Positions 43,796 through 56,058 of a stretch of 64,000 nt of DNA are shown here, one piece after another. How positions within the stretch are numbered: position 1 is the first letter of the stretch; each line of letters opens with the position of its first letter. Below the pieces are notes generated by a model. That model did not search any database. It worked only from the letters and a program-made list of their open reading frames with translations, and was not told the origin of the DNA. Origin of the DNA: Erythroxylum novogranatense. Its lineage: Eukaryota > Streptophyta > Magnoliopsida > Malpighiales > Erythroxylaceae. The stretch is taken from contig CM057231.1 of assembly GCA_029891385.1 (NCBI GenBank), positions 25,203,724 to 25,267,723 on the forward strand, given 5' to 3'. A program made the translations under genes and the position numbers.

Positions 43796-45260
43796 CAATA
43801 GCTTAAATGCCATGGATTGTAAACCACTAGTAAGCTCAATAGAAAGGAGATTATATAATTGGTGTAATAGACAACCATCTTATAAATGTAGGCTAAAACT
43901 TGCTATTAGTGTCTTTAATAACCTCAAAGTCTATTAGTGTTCACACTTGGAACTACTTAAGGGACTAATAAAGAGAATTGAAAATTTGGTAAGGAATTTC
44001 ATATAGAAGGGAAACATAAATGGAACTAAAGTTTCATATGTCAAATGGAGTACTTTATGTCTCTCTAAGATCAATGGAGGACTTGGACTGACCTTTATGA
44101 AAATTATAGCTAAATCCTTATTAACAAAAAGATTATGGAGAACTTATGCATACAAGGAAAACATATAGGTCAAATGGATTTATGCATATCATTTGAAAGA
44201 TGAGAGCACATAGATAGTTCAACCAAAGTCAAACCAATCCTATGATTTTCCAAAAAGTTATGGAAGTCAGGGAGCTCATACGACTTGAAATCAAGCATCA
44301 TATTGGTGATGGAAAATTAACATAGTTCTAGTTTAACAATTAGCTTTTTTTTGGTCCATTATGCAAGCTTAGAGAGTTTTAATTATTAAAAGTAATAGTC
44401 CCAATATCAACCAAGGTTAGTAACCTCATTGTAAAAGGAAGTTAGAGTTGAGCATTATACTCTACAAGGGCTTCTAAGAAATCATACAATCACTATAAAC
44501 TTTCTCCTTTAATACTACCAAACTTGACACACCTTGTTGGACTTTAGAGAGAACCTCAAAATTCACTATTGCTTAATGTAAAAAGCTGATGATGGAACCC
44601 TTAACTAGAGTTAACTGGGCTAGCTTTGTCTAAAATTCTCACATAATACCTGAACAATATTTTATTATATAGTTAGTAGCTTCCAGAAGACTACCTGTTA
44701 AAGATAGAATCAAGTTTACAATTGATTGTTACTACCATGCCTTATGTGGAGAAGCTAAAATTTCCATATCATCTTTTCTTCATGTGTTCTTTCTCCGATA
44801 TACATTAGAAGAAGTTTCTCAATCTATTCAACATACAATACACAATTACAAAATGGTTATACATTATGAAATGAGCCACCACATTCAAAATAAGGAATAT
44901 AGCATACATGAACCTCTTCAAGGCTGGCCTAAGGATGATGGTGCATCATATATGGAGAGCAAGAAACATGATGATGTTTACTGATGGATGCCTAGATATT
45001 AATGCTACTTTCAACAAGTTTCAATCTAAACTCCAAATGTTGTATTGGTGAATATGATTATCTAAGCTAATTTTGAGTCTAGAACCTCTTTCTAACTTTT
45101 AAATTTAGTGTAAAGGTGCATTAGATCAAACTAGCAATTCCTTTTAGATGGAGACCGAGTTTTAGATGAAGACCCAGGTTAGGTGTGCTTTTCTAAACTA
45201 TTGCGTTATATTTTTTGTACTACTCATTTGCTTGTTTATTATTCATGAATTATCATTACT
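43796..45260 (+). pseudogene. 5'-truncated LINE fragment inserted in the copia pol
   Basis: On the plus strand, in shifting frames: CKPLVSSIERRLYNW, LLKGLIKRIENLVRNFIWKG, NINGTKVSYVKWSTLCLSK, INGGLGL, FMKIIAKSLLTKRLWRTYAY, and later a zf-RVT-like region near 44520-44960. This is the part after the RT core in plant LINEs, so the copy is 5'-truncated. The copia reading (CKWIF on the right, DGDCKET-like on the left) continues on both sides, which marks it as an insertion. The target-site duplication was not resolved. Confidence 0.78.
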
Positions 45261-46003
45261 TTCTTTTTAAAAATCCATTTACAACCAATAGGTATCACAC
45301 TTTTAGGTAATGGGATAAGATCTCAAATTTCTCTATCTCTCTTAGATGACACTTCCTCACCCATAACATTAATCCACTTATGAGAGTTAGAACTTGTAAT
45401 TGACTTATAGAAGGTAAGTAGACCATCTCTCACTAAATCAATATTCTTGGAGAAATAAAATAAAATCATCTGGAATTGTGCTTCTCCTTTCCCTCTTGGA
45501 TCCTCTTCAAGGAACTAGTTTTACATGAATTTGATTATGTTAAGTTTGATGCTCATACTTCTCATGAACATTAGATTAGGGTACAATCAAATAATTTTAA
45601 TAGGAAGGAAGCTCAATATTGTCATGTATTTGTATCAAATGATGTTAAATCACGTTAGGAATAAAAACTTAATCATGATAAACAATAATTGTAGGAAAAG
45701 GAACATTGACTGACTCTTTTTCAAAGACAAAGTCATTACCCTTATCTTCACCCTAAAACCTAACATCATTAAAGAACTATGCATTTCTCGTCTCAAAAAA
45801 TATTCTTACTTTAGGATCATAGAATTTAAATCTCTGTGACCTTTTAAAGTATCCTACAAAATAACTGTTAACATTGCTTGCATCTAGTTTCTTTCTATTT
45901 ATAGGGCCTTCTTCAATTGGACATCTCAAATGCATAAGTGCTTTAAGAAATATTTCTTTTCTTTCCATAACTCATACAAGTTTCAGTTTGTAGCTTTTAT
46001 AGG
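45261..46003 (-). pseudogene. Ty1/copia pol, integrase C-terminal part, decayed
   Basis: On the minus strand: NLYELWKEKKYFLKHLCIWD (after frame changes, about 45990-45930), GPINRKKLDASNVNSYFVGY, FKRSQRFKFYDPKVRIFFET (about 45900-45780), and near the left edge VIPIGCKWIFK, the start of RT. These are typical copia integrase and RT junction sequences. It is cut on the right by an LTR at 46004. The 62-codon plus-strand frame at 45525-45713 is not called. Confidence 0.82.
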
Positions 46004-48780
46004 TGTAACATCCCGTTATCGGTGTGACGGGTATGTCAGTAAATTGGATCGGGTTAGGATTGGTACAGGCAAATGTTGCATTGTGCGTGCCTTATCTTTT
46101 CCATAGACATCGGTAAATGAATTGACTGCACAAGCGTATATATATATATTTATGTACATACATGTATGAGAATTCCTGACTTGATTGTAAAATCAGAAAT
46201 TGGTTATAATTGGTCAGATGAGAATTGGCTTAATTGTGCAATTGGAAATTGATCAAAATTGTACGGATGAAAATTTGGTTGTGAAATTTGGAAATCGAAT
46301 AAGTGTATAAATGAGTTTTGTATATGAATTGGAATGAGAAAAATTGAATTTAGAGAAATGAATTATGAGATTGGAGTGTAGGAATATGCAATTCCTAATT
46401 TTGTGAATTTATGGAAATTTTTCTAGAATTTTTAGAGAATCGACTCCAGACCGGAAAAAAATGGTATAGTGACTGATAAACCGAATTCCGGGTCCGTGAT
46501 TGATTGGCAATTGATATGAGGCAAGTTGAATTATGACTTTAGGATTTATTATTAATTGTTATTGCGTATCGGAAGAAATTAAAGTTAGAAATTGAATTGA
46601 GGTGGCTCGGATTGGACTTGTGGCAATCGAAATTGCCAAACAAGCCTTAAGGTTTCTGTATATATATAAAGCCTATGCCTTTGAACTTTGAGAGACGATG
46701 CTTGCTTCTTTTTCTGGAGAAAATTGCTTTGTTCTTCTTCTTCCCTTGCGTGGATTTCTTGGTGATTTGGAAGAGTTTAAGGCTTAATCAAGTAAGTTAT
46801 TGCTTATTTATGTTTTCTATAGTTTAATTCAAGCAAGAAATTAAGTGATTGATTGTTTAGGAAGTTAGAAAGTTTCGGATGATATAGGTTAGGGTAAAAT
46901 GTTGAGTTTGATTTGGGATTTTGATGAATAATAAATTTTAGATAGTTTTGAGGTTAGAAATGAGTTCAGTATAGTGTATGAAACTAATTGGGAGTGTTTA
47001 GAATGGATTTGGATGGAGTTGAATCTGAGAAATCTGAAAATTTCTGAGTTTTCTGGGCGTGTTCGTTGTTGCCTTGTGCAGCAAAGAAATGTAATGCTTG
47101 CGCCACGACGTCTTGTGAAAAGCGCCGCGGCGAGGAAGAAAGAAGCACGTCGCAACGTACGCGGTGTGTACGCCCGATTGAAGCCTTGTGATTCGCCATG
47201 GCCGAAGCGAGTTCTGCCGCTTAACGTGGCGAGAAATGGGAGCTCGCCGCAGCGAAGGATCTGATGCCGCGTCGAGGAATGCTGATTTGTCCAAAATGAG
47301 ATTTTTTTGAGGTTTTAAATTATGGGGATCTAGGAATTTGACAGTTCAATTACCTATGGATTAAATTCAATATGGAGATTATGAATTTGGAGGATTAGTT
47401 TCTAATGGATTGGCTATGGATCAATTGAATTTCTGAGACTAGGAATTTCAATCTGGGAGAATGAAATGAAGTGATTTTTTAAGATGATTGTTACAAGTAA
47501 TGAATTTAAGATTTGATTTCAATTGAATTGTTTTCTAAGTGATTAATTGGAATTTAGAGATTAAGAATTTGAATTGATAAGATGGGATTTCGGATTTTAA
47601 TTCGATGATTATGGGAATCTAATGACAATAAATAGTGATTGTGATTTTAATTGGAAGGTAACTGCAGAGAATTGGATATTAATCTATTGACTCATGGTAA
47701 TTGGATTTTGCTATGAATTAGAGTGAAAGTGATCGATTTGGAAAAATTTAGGGAATGTCATAACATGTACAGTACTCAGTGTATTTGCTATATTTGCATT
47801 TTTGAATATTGGAAATTGTGCAATGAGTGATATTCGATTTTTCTGATTGTTTTAAAGGCACCAGATGGAGCAATTCCACAGGCGATCTTTGAGACTTCAA
47901 GTTGTAGTTTCGGAAGTGCAGGTGAGTAACCTAGTTGGTTTCTCAACCTTTATGTGTTTAATTTTATGCAAATATGCCATGTGGAGTTAAGGACGGATTA
48001 TATGTGTTTGATTTGATTGATTTCGGACCACAGGTGTTCGAAATAATTTGACTGTGCTATAGAAGTGTTAATTGTGTATAAATTGCTATAATTGGTTTCA
48101 ATTGGTGAGAACTAGGCATATATAGTTTTAGTGCGATGCATGTATTGGAAATTGGACATGTGCATACATGCATAACAATATGATCAGATAAAGGCAGTTG
48201 TGACCGGTGTAGCCACCGTATCCAGAGCTTTAAGCTCAACGCACAAGGCTTCGTGCCCAACGATTGTCAGAGCTATATGCTCAACGTATTAGGGTTTTTG
48301 AGCCCAATGTTTCCAGAGCCAATGGCTCAACGTATATGAGCTCAGGCGTACGGTCACAACAATGAAAGAAAATGAAAGAGTCACATGCACATTGCATATA
48401 TGAATGATTACATGTGAATTGTGTGAAAGGCATATCGCCTTATAGATACGAAATTGACTGCATGTGATTTCTTGAATGTGATAATATACGATATTATGTG
48501 ATTGTCTGTATATGCATGAGTTGGGTGAACCATCGATGATGGTTTCTCATTGAGTTCGCAAACTCACCCAACATTGCATCTATTTTTCAGAGGCGAAGAG
48601 TACCCGTTAGACTAACGGAGTATGATCGTTGCTAGCAAGCAGAAATGAGTCGGGATCGGTGTTGTCACATCTCGCATGAGTCTGATGTTTTATTTGGTGG
48701 GCCCTAGCTTAATAAATGTAAAAGTGTATTGAGTTTTGATTCTTGAATTGTGTTCGAAATGGCATCGAGCCAGTTGGGTC
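46004..48780 (+). mobile_element. Truncated gypsy LTR (TGTAACATCCC start), inside the copia pol
   Basis: It begins TGTAACATCCCGTTATCGG. It shares with the LTRs at 9279 and 21781 the donor-like AGGTGAGTAACCTAG (47921), GAACCATCGATGATGG (48528) and acceptor-like CTATTTTTCAG (48590). A TATA box (TATATATAAA, 46661-46670) is clear. The expected LTR end (GGGTGCTACA-like) is missing: homology stops at about 48780, where the foldback begins, so no duplication can be tested. A GC-rich block with recurring CGCCGCGGCG-like motifs lies at 47040-47290. Confidence 0.75.
46661..46670 (+). promoter_or_regulatory. TATA box of the 46004 LTR
   Basis: TATATATAAA stands in otherwise mixed sequence, about 660 bases into the LTR. 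A pyrimidine-rich stretch follows. It is the likely retrotransposon promoter. Confidence 0.6.
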
Positions 48781-48784
48781 ATAC

Positions 48785-50096
48785 ATTGGATCCGTATTCG
48801 AACCCAACTAATGCTACATAAACCCTCAATCGCTTTACATGATTCATATGAACTCTTATAACCCGTTACCGAATATCCAATCTCTAATATGAAATTCCCG
48901 ATATAAATTTTTTTTATTCCTCTTAAAATCCATTATCATACTTATACATGGTTCGGGTCTTAACCGGAAAATGTAGCGAAAGAGCGGAAACAAAAATACA
49001 TCGATTCGAAAGGCATAAGGCAGAAGCAAAGCGAATATCCCGAAGCATAAGTCAAATAGGGCAAAGCAACAAGACAAACGTGAGGGCTAATTCCGACAAA
49101 ATTCAATTGAGCTAACAATTGGACATTTTTGCAAGGAAAGGTAGGAAACTTGATGAGAAATCACTGGTTCGAATTTCGGGTGAATCGGAGGCCAAACGAG
49201 AAAGTTATAAGAGAAAATGCAAAATGACCAAAGGAATAGTAATTGACCATATGAATAGTAACCGGCCAATTTCCAATCCTTATAACTTTTTACTCCGAAT
49301 TCCAATTAGAACACACCATATCTCATTTTAAAGATCTTGATAAACTCTACATCTTTTGTGAAAGATGAAAAAGCCCGATATCGCTCTAAAGAGGCGAAAA
49401 ACCCTTCCGAGGGTTCAGCGCAAAATGGCCAGTGAATAGTAACTCGAGAATTACTAAGCATAGTGGGCAGCAAACTTGAAACGTTCATAACTTCTTCATC
49501 CTAAGTCGAACAAAGACCCGTTTTATACCATTTTCAAGATCTTAACATGCTCTACAGTTTTCTAGAAGACGTCCAAAGTGAATTCCCTCATTAAGAGGGT
49601 CTAAATTGGCCGGTTACTATTCATATGGTCAATTACTATTCCTTTGGTCATTTTGCATTTTCTCTTATAACTTTCTCGTTTGGCCTCCGATTCACCCGAA
49701 ATTCGAACCAGTGATTTCTCATCAAGTTTCCTACCTTTCCTTGCAAAAATGTCCAATTGTTAGCTCAATTGAATTTTGTCGGAATTAGCCCTCACGTTTG
49801 TCTTGTTGCTTTGCCCTATTTGACTTATGCTTCAGGATGTTCGCTTTGCTTCCGCCTTATGCCTTTCGAACCGATGTATTTTTGTTTCCGCTCTTTCGCT
49901 ACATTTTTCGGTTAAGACCCGAACCATGTATAAGTATGATAATGGATTTTAAGAGGAATAAAAAAAATTTATATCGGGAATTTCAGATTAGAGATTGGAT
50001 ATTCGGTAACGGGTTATAAGAGTTCATAAGGAATCATGTGTGCGTATTGAGGGTTTATGTAGCAGTAGTTGGGTTCCGAATGCGGGATCCAACATG
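48785..50096. repeat. Foldback of two gypsy LTR ends (inverted repeat)
   Basis: The left arm, 48785-49272, and the right arm, 49603-50096, are inverted copies of about 490 bases with high identity, separated by about 330 bases. Shared text includes CCCAACTA(A/C)TGCTACATAA, ATAACCCGTTACCGAATATC and GAATAGTAACCGGCCAATTT. The right arm is the 3' end of a plus-oriented LTR ending GGGATCCAACA at 50094. The left arm is the same LTR end in minus orientation. The long mirror-image open frames here (67-73 residues) are by-products of the repeat. Confidence 0.88.
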
Positions 50097-50098
50097 TA

Positions 50099-50110
50099 TG
50101 GTATCAAAGC
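50099..50110 (+). other. Primer-binding site following the 50094 LTR end
   Basis: TGGTATCAAAGC lies four bases after the LTR end. It differs at one position from the initiator tRNA-Met complement TGGTATCAGAGC. It shows that the right arm of the foldback is a 5' LTR. About 125 bases of leader follow before the sequence switches to another LTR. Confidence 0.8.
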
Positions 50111-50234
50111 CCAGTAATATGATCTTACTTGGGCGTATGAGTATGAATAAGGAATTGATACGAGTTTGTAAAGATAAGAGTGAATTTGTGAGAATATGCT
50201 AAGTGATCATTTGATTTTGATGAAAGAAATTTAG

Positions 50235-53200
50235 GAAAATTTGGACAGCATTTCCCCTAAAAATGCTCTAGCCAAATCCTAAATCTAAACCATCCAAGCT
50301 CCAAACCTGCACAAAACCACTTCAATCTTCCAATTTCTCACAATAACCAACTCCAATCATCCCAATAGCAACTCAAATGGCAGCAACCACAATCTTAGAA
50401 TTCTATTCATTTCCAATTTAACAATTATACATTCTTAGGAAACGTTTACACTACACTATACATTTGAAACTTCAAAACCTTACTAATTACATGGACATAA
50501 ATCAATACAAAGCTTGAAGGGCATTTTAGCCTAAGTACATCCAATTCTCAAAAGACAAAATGCAGTATACATCATCAGTCTCAAAATGTTATCTAATGAC
50601 TTCTAACATATGACTTCTCTCATAACACATTGCATCGGAGTTGCTTCAATCCCGATGCCGAACTCGGTTTCTCGTTCAAAACCTGTGCAGGGAGGAAAAG
50701 GGGGGTGAGCTCGACGGCTCCGTGGGTAAAAACTTAATAAATAAGAAATAAACAAAAACCATGTTCAAGTTTCATTTATTCATTTCTTTCATACAATGTC
50801 ACATTTATGAAAACATTTTCAAGTTTCAAAACTCATCACATAATTTACAAAGTCAGCGAATATAACACAAAAACACATAGTCACATAACACCTTAAATGG
50901 TTTGAGTGATCCTAACAGAACGTACTACACATGTTCGACAAGCGACCATGTGTAGCCGTGAACAGAGGGGAGTCCGATTTCGGAACTCCTAGGCCACTAG
51001 CGGGCAGGCGGGCGAAGCCTGTATAGACAAGTGCGCACTTGCTAACGGAGGGGATCACAACAAACCCACATAATCATGCATTTTAACATTATTCACACAT
51101 ACTTGCCAAACATGGCATTTTCTAAAATCACATAATTCAATCACTTCCCAAAATCACCAATACTTATAATTTTTCATTTAACATACCATTCAATCAATCA
51201 TTTCAACATAAAACTTATACTCAAAGCACACCACATGCAAGTGTAAAACATCACAAAAAGCAATTAATCCAAGCTTTGTAAACCATTGGAAAGCAATAGT
51301 TAGCATTTATAATAAACTTTAACATGCTTATTAACTCACTTATTAAGAAATTACCCACTTTAATTTCCTTGCTAGCATCTTGGATTAGTCCAATTGCCTT
51401 TCCTTTACTTCCCATGCCCTATTGGACCTTAATCAAAACATAAAAATCCTAATTAATATAAGGTCCAAATGCTGAAATTTTTAAAAGAATAGAAAACATG
51501 ACGAAAAGCTTATCTCACTTTGCCTAAGTCATTTTTAAACTATAACCATCAAAACCTATCTCAAATGAATCAAACTTTTCAACAATCTCATGCCTTAAAG
51601 ACACCGCACCAAATCTAATTTTTTTTAAACTTTCAAACCCTTCTTCTTTCCTTTTCCTTCAAGGCCTCACTTCACTTTTACAAGCACAATAATCCCAATT
51701 TCACATCAAATACCAATGCTGGAATTTTGTAGGAATGGAAAAACAAACTTGAAATTCAACCTACCTAACCTTACCCATACTTAAACTAAACCATTTACAT
51801 CAAGACCCATCTAACATTTCATAAAATTCACATGTTCTTACCGTAGAAAGTGAAACCACGAAAATCAGATTTTTTTTTCTTCCATAAAAGTTTAAACCCT
51901 TTCCTTACCTTCATATTCACTCTTCAAACCCCCATGTTTAAGCAAAAAAGGCAAAACTCTCACAATAAAACTCTAATTAACATAAGAGAGCCATGCTGGA
52001 AATTTTAAAAGAATGGAACAACTTCCATCTCAACTAACCTAACTTTCCCTATACCTTTTTAATGCTATAACAACCATAACCTCTCATCAAACCGAGTCAC
52101 ACTTGTCGAAAATCTCACCTTATACACACTCATAACAATCTGATTCTTTTTCTTCTTTTTTTTTTCAAGAATGCAAAACTTGGCTTTCAAACTATCTCAC
52201 TTTACCTAGCTTTACCTATACCTTAATTCAACTTTTTAAACCCAAAACCCATCAAGAACCTTAAACAAATTTCGACATTTCTCATACCCACTAAAATCAG
52301 ATTTTTGCTCCCATAAAATCATATTTCTTATGCCCTCTCAAAGCATTATTCCAATCACCATTGATAATCATGAAAATACAAAACTCTAACACAAAACCAT
52401 GGATTTATCAAACATAAACTATGCTGGAAAATTTAAAAACAAGGGAAAATATGACATTTATTCAACATCACTCTACTCATAAATTATCTAACCCATTAAC
52501 ATCAAAACTTATCTCCATAACCAACAAAATTCGGAAATCCTCTAACCTATACGAAACCTACGAAAAATCAGATTTGCTTAGCTTCCTAAACTCTTCTTTT
52601 CTTTCCTTATTCACTCTCAACACATTCTAATCACCCTTGGCAAGCATGAAGGACAAAATTATAACAATAAAACCATGAATTTCATATTTCTCTTACCTTA
52701 GGAGAGACATAAGAAATTTGATCTTCTTCCATCACCTCTTCATCTTCCTCTTTCTTCTTCAAGAATCTCTTAGAATCACCCTACTCAAGCATGAAATCAT
52801 CAAAGCCCTCACCTTTTTCTTCATCTTCTTCTTCTCTCCTCTTTGCCGAAACCCACTTCTCTCTCCTCTCTTCTTAGCATTTTCGAAACTCTTCTTCTTA
52901 GACTCACACAAAATGAAGACAAACTAACCTCTTCTTTCTTCTCTTCTAGCAAGTTTCGGTGGTTTCTCTCTTTTGCTTGAAAAAAAACGATGAGCCTCTC
53001 TTCTTCTTTTCATTTTCGTAATCTCCCTTCTCTTTTGTTTCTATTCATCTTCTTTCTTATTCTTTGTGAATTCCAGAAGCTTCAACGACAGCTATGGGTT
53101 GTTTCATGCCACCTCATTAAAATGGGGGAAAAAAAGACTATAATGCCCCTCATTTAAGCAATCTTCCACCATTGCCCCTGCACAGGATTTTGAAAAACTG

Positions 53201-54594
53201 ATAACTTGCGTCCTGATTTCCAGCACCTAAACGAAATAATTTGGATAAACTTTCTTCATGCAAATTGTTCCTCTAGATCATACGAATCCAACGCCACTGA
53301 CAGCGCTCAATTCGGATCTAAAACGAAGAAGTTATGGCCAAATTACTAACTGACCTGCACAAAATCCGAAACTGAACATTACGCGAATTTAATTCCAGAA
53401 ATTAACAATCTTAGGGATGAAATTAAATTTCGATCCCTTCACAAGAGTTGTAGCCCTATGTCTTAACTTTATTTTTCCTTAAGAATCAACTCAATCGGAG
53501 TTGTATAACTCCCAAAAATCGCAAAATACTGAACCATGTTCAGAAAATTATCCAACTTATAACCTATAACCCATCTCTTATTTTGGTTCAATCAATCTCT
53601 TTTCATTTAATCTCCTAAAAATCATAAATCTTCATAAAAATGAACATAATTGTCTTAGGAATCCAACGCTTCAAGAATCAAGTCAATCGGATGTCGGACG
53701 AAAGATTTATAACAAAAGATTGCAAAAGGGTCGGAGTTCAAGCAAAATTTTCAAAACCTTAAATACCCACTTATAACTGAATTTTTCAAAAATCATATCT
53801 CTTAAATCCGAACTCGGAATTTGACGAATTTAATGTATATGGAAAGGTAAAAGGAAGCTCTACAACTTCCATGAAGAACAGAAAAATCCAATTGGCTTCC
53901 AAAGAAGTCAAATTTCCACTCAAAGATTCTGTCTTAATCAGCTTTTCCTAACCAACTTCCAATTTTTAATCGCTCATAACTCCTTGTCCCGATATCGAAA
54001 AATTACAAACTTTATGGCGTCGGAAAGATCGAAATACAAGCTCCAACTTTCATTAAGACCACTTATTCCAATTCAGACTAAATCCATACGACAAGTGGCC
54101 TCGAAGTATAGCACATGCAAATCTATACTTAATAACATTTTCAAAACAAAGCATATCTTCCGAAATTCATATCTCTCAATCCCGACGTCGAAAAATAGCA
54201 AACTTTATGTCCACGAAAAGCTCTCGACAGAGGCTACAAGTTTCACGTTGATCATTTTCTTGAATTTGACCTAAATCAAATAGTCAACTTTTTACCCTAA
54301 ATGTCAAACTTCCAAGCCAACTTTGACTGATCATAACTCTCACTCCCGATATCGAAAAATGTCAAACTTTATGGCTACGGAAAGCTCTTGACATAACCTA
54401 CAAGTTTCATGTAGCATATTTTCTCAAATTTTGCCTAAATCAAGAGTCAACTCTCCAAGGCCAAAAAGTCAACTATTTCACAATTTTCATATTTTCACTC
54501 TTTCTTTCTTTATTTCATGATCTTCAACTTAATTTCAATCAACTCATCCACTTTTGAAAACTTCTTATTTTCAGTCAAAGATCGGGGTCCAACA
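50235..54594 (-). mobile_element. Gypsy 3' LTR, minus orientation, truncated at its end
   Basis: Its start is at 54594 on the minus strand (TGTTGGACCCCGATCTTTG) and is preceded by a polypurine tract (54595-54613), so this is a 3' LTR. It extends left for about 4.36 kb to the junction near 50235, where it meets the leader of another element without its expected terminal CA end. Parts of it are clearly related to the LTR at 56059-60659 (for example GAATCCAACGCCACTGAC and GAACCATGTTCAGAAAATT). The many Ser/Phe/Leu-rich small open frames are not called as genes. Confidence 0.75.
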
Positions 54595-55068
54595 TTTCTC
54601 CCCCTCTTAAAAGAATTTCGTCCTCGAAATTCACACTTACTACACTCCAAGTAACTCATTCTTGCATAAATTTCTTTTAAACAAAAATCATCAAACACTT
54701 GTCTTACTAATTTCTTTCCAAAACTCATAATCACATCACTTTCTCTTATCTAATTTTCTCATCATATATGTATCTCATACCACTCATATCATATTAACTT
54801 ACTATATCTATAACTCATTATTTCTTGAGATATGGACACAAATCAATGGTCCATTCTTTAAAGAATCCTAATATGGTTCAATGATCATTTAGCAACTCGT
54901 CATCCTTTCATCTTACGGAAGTATAGTCTATATCAATTTCTCCCAATTCATCACAAAATTCAAATCTTAAGTTCCACAAACACATGTTTCTAATCACTCG
55001 TATTCGTATCACCCAAATCAAACCAATCACTTGAATTTGAGCGTCAAATAGTCATGCACATAAATTTA
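54595..55068 (-). mobile_element. Internal 3' remnant and PPT of the same gypsy element
   Basis: On the minus strand the segment ends in GAATTTCGAGGACGAAATTC and TTTTAAGAGGGGGAGAA next to the LTR. This is the highly characteristic 3' junction of plant Tekay/Del-type chromoviruses. Only about 470 bases of internal DNA remain, with no pol; a deletion joins it near 55068 (shared TTTAAAAG) to the middle of another LTR copy. Confidence 0.75.
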
Positions 55069-56058
55069 AAAGAATAGAAAACATGACAAAAAGCTTATCT
55101 CACTTTGCCTAAGTCATTTTTAAACTATAACCATCAAAACCTATCTCAAATGAATCAAACTTTTCAACAATCACATGCCTTAAAGACACCGCACCAAATT
55201 TAATTTTTCTTAAACTTTCAAACCCTTCTTCTTTCCTTTTCCTTCAAGGCCTCACTTCACTTTTACAAGCACAATAATCCCAATTTCACATCAAATACCA
55301 ATGCTGGAATTTTGTAGGAATGGAAAAACAAACTTGAAATTCAACCTACCTAACCTTACCCATACTTAAACTAAACCATTTACATCAAGACCCATCTAAC
55401 ATTTCATAAAATTCACATGTTCTTACCGTAGAAAGTGAAACCACGAAAATCAGATTTTTTTTTTCTTCCATAAAAGTTTAAACCCTTTCCTTACCTTCAT
55501 ATTCACTCTTCAAACCCCCATGTTTAAGCAAAAAAGGCAAAACTCTCACAATAAAACTCTAATTAACATAAGAGAGCCATGCTGGAAATTTTAAAAGAAT
55601 GGAACAACTTCCATCTCAACTAACCTAACTTTCCCTATACCTTTTTAATGCTATAACAACCATAACCTCTCATCAAACCGAGTCACACTTGTCAAAAATC
55701 TCACCTTATACACACTCATAACAATCTGATTCTTTTTCTTCTTTTTTTTTTCAAGAATGCAAAACTTGGCTTTCAAACTATCTCACTTTACCTAGCTTTA
55801 CCTATACCTTAATTCAGCTTTTTAAACCCAAAACCCATCAAGAACCTTAAACAAATTTCGACATTTCTCATACCCACTAAAATCAGATTTTTGCTCCCAT
55901 AAAATCATATTTCTTATGCCCTCTCAAAGCATTATTCCAATCACCATTGATAATCATGAAAATACAAAACTCTAACACAAAACCATGGATTTATCAAACA
56001 TAAACTATGCTGGAAAATTTAAAACAAGGAAAATATGACATTTATTCAACATCATCAT
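55069..56058 (-). repeat. Partial second LTR, direct duplicate of 51486-52467
   Basis: About 1 kb matches 51486-52467 in the same orientation at what looks like about 99% identity. Shared text includes AGCTTATCTCACTTTGCCTA, GACACCGCACCAAAT and ATATGACATTTATTCAACAT. It is probably what is left of the 5' LTR of the minus-strand element. Confidence 0.85.

Noticed and set aside
46889..47294. Overlapping ORFs of 71-98 residues on both strands in the 46004 LTR
   Set aside because: All frames are open because the block is GC-rich; there is no family resemblance and no shared start.
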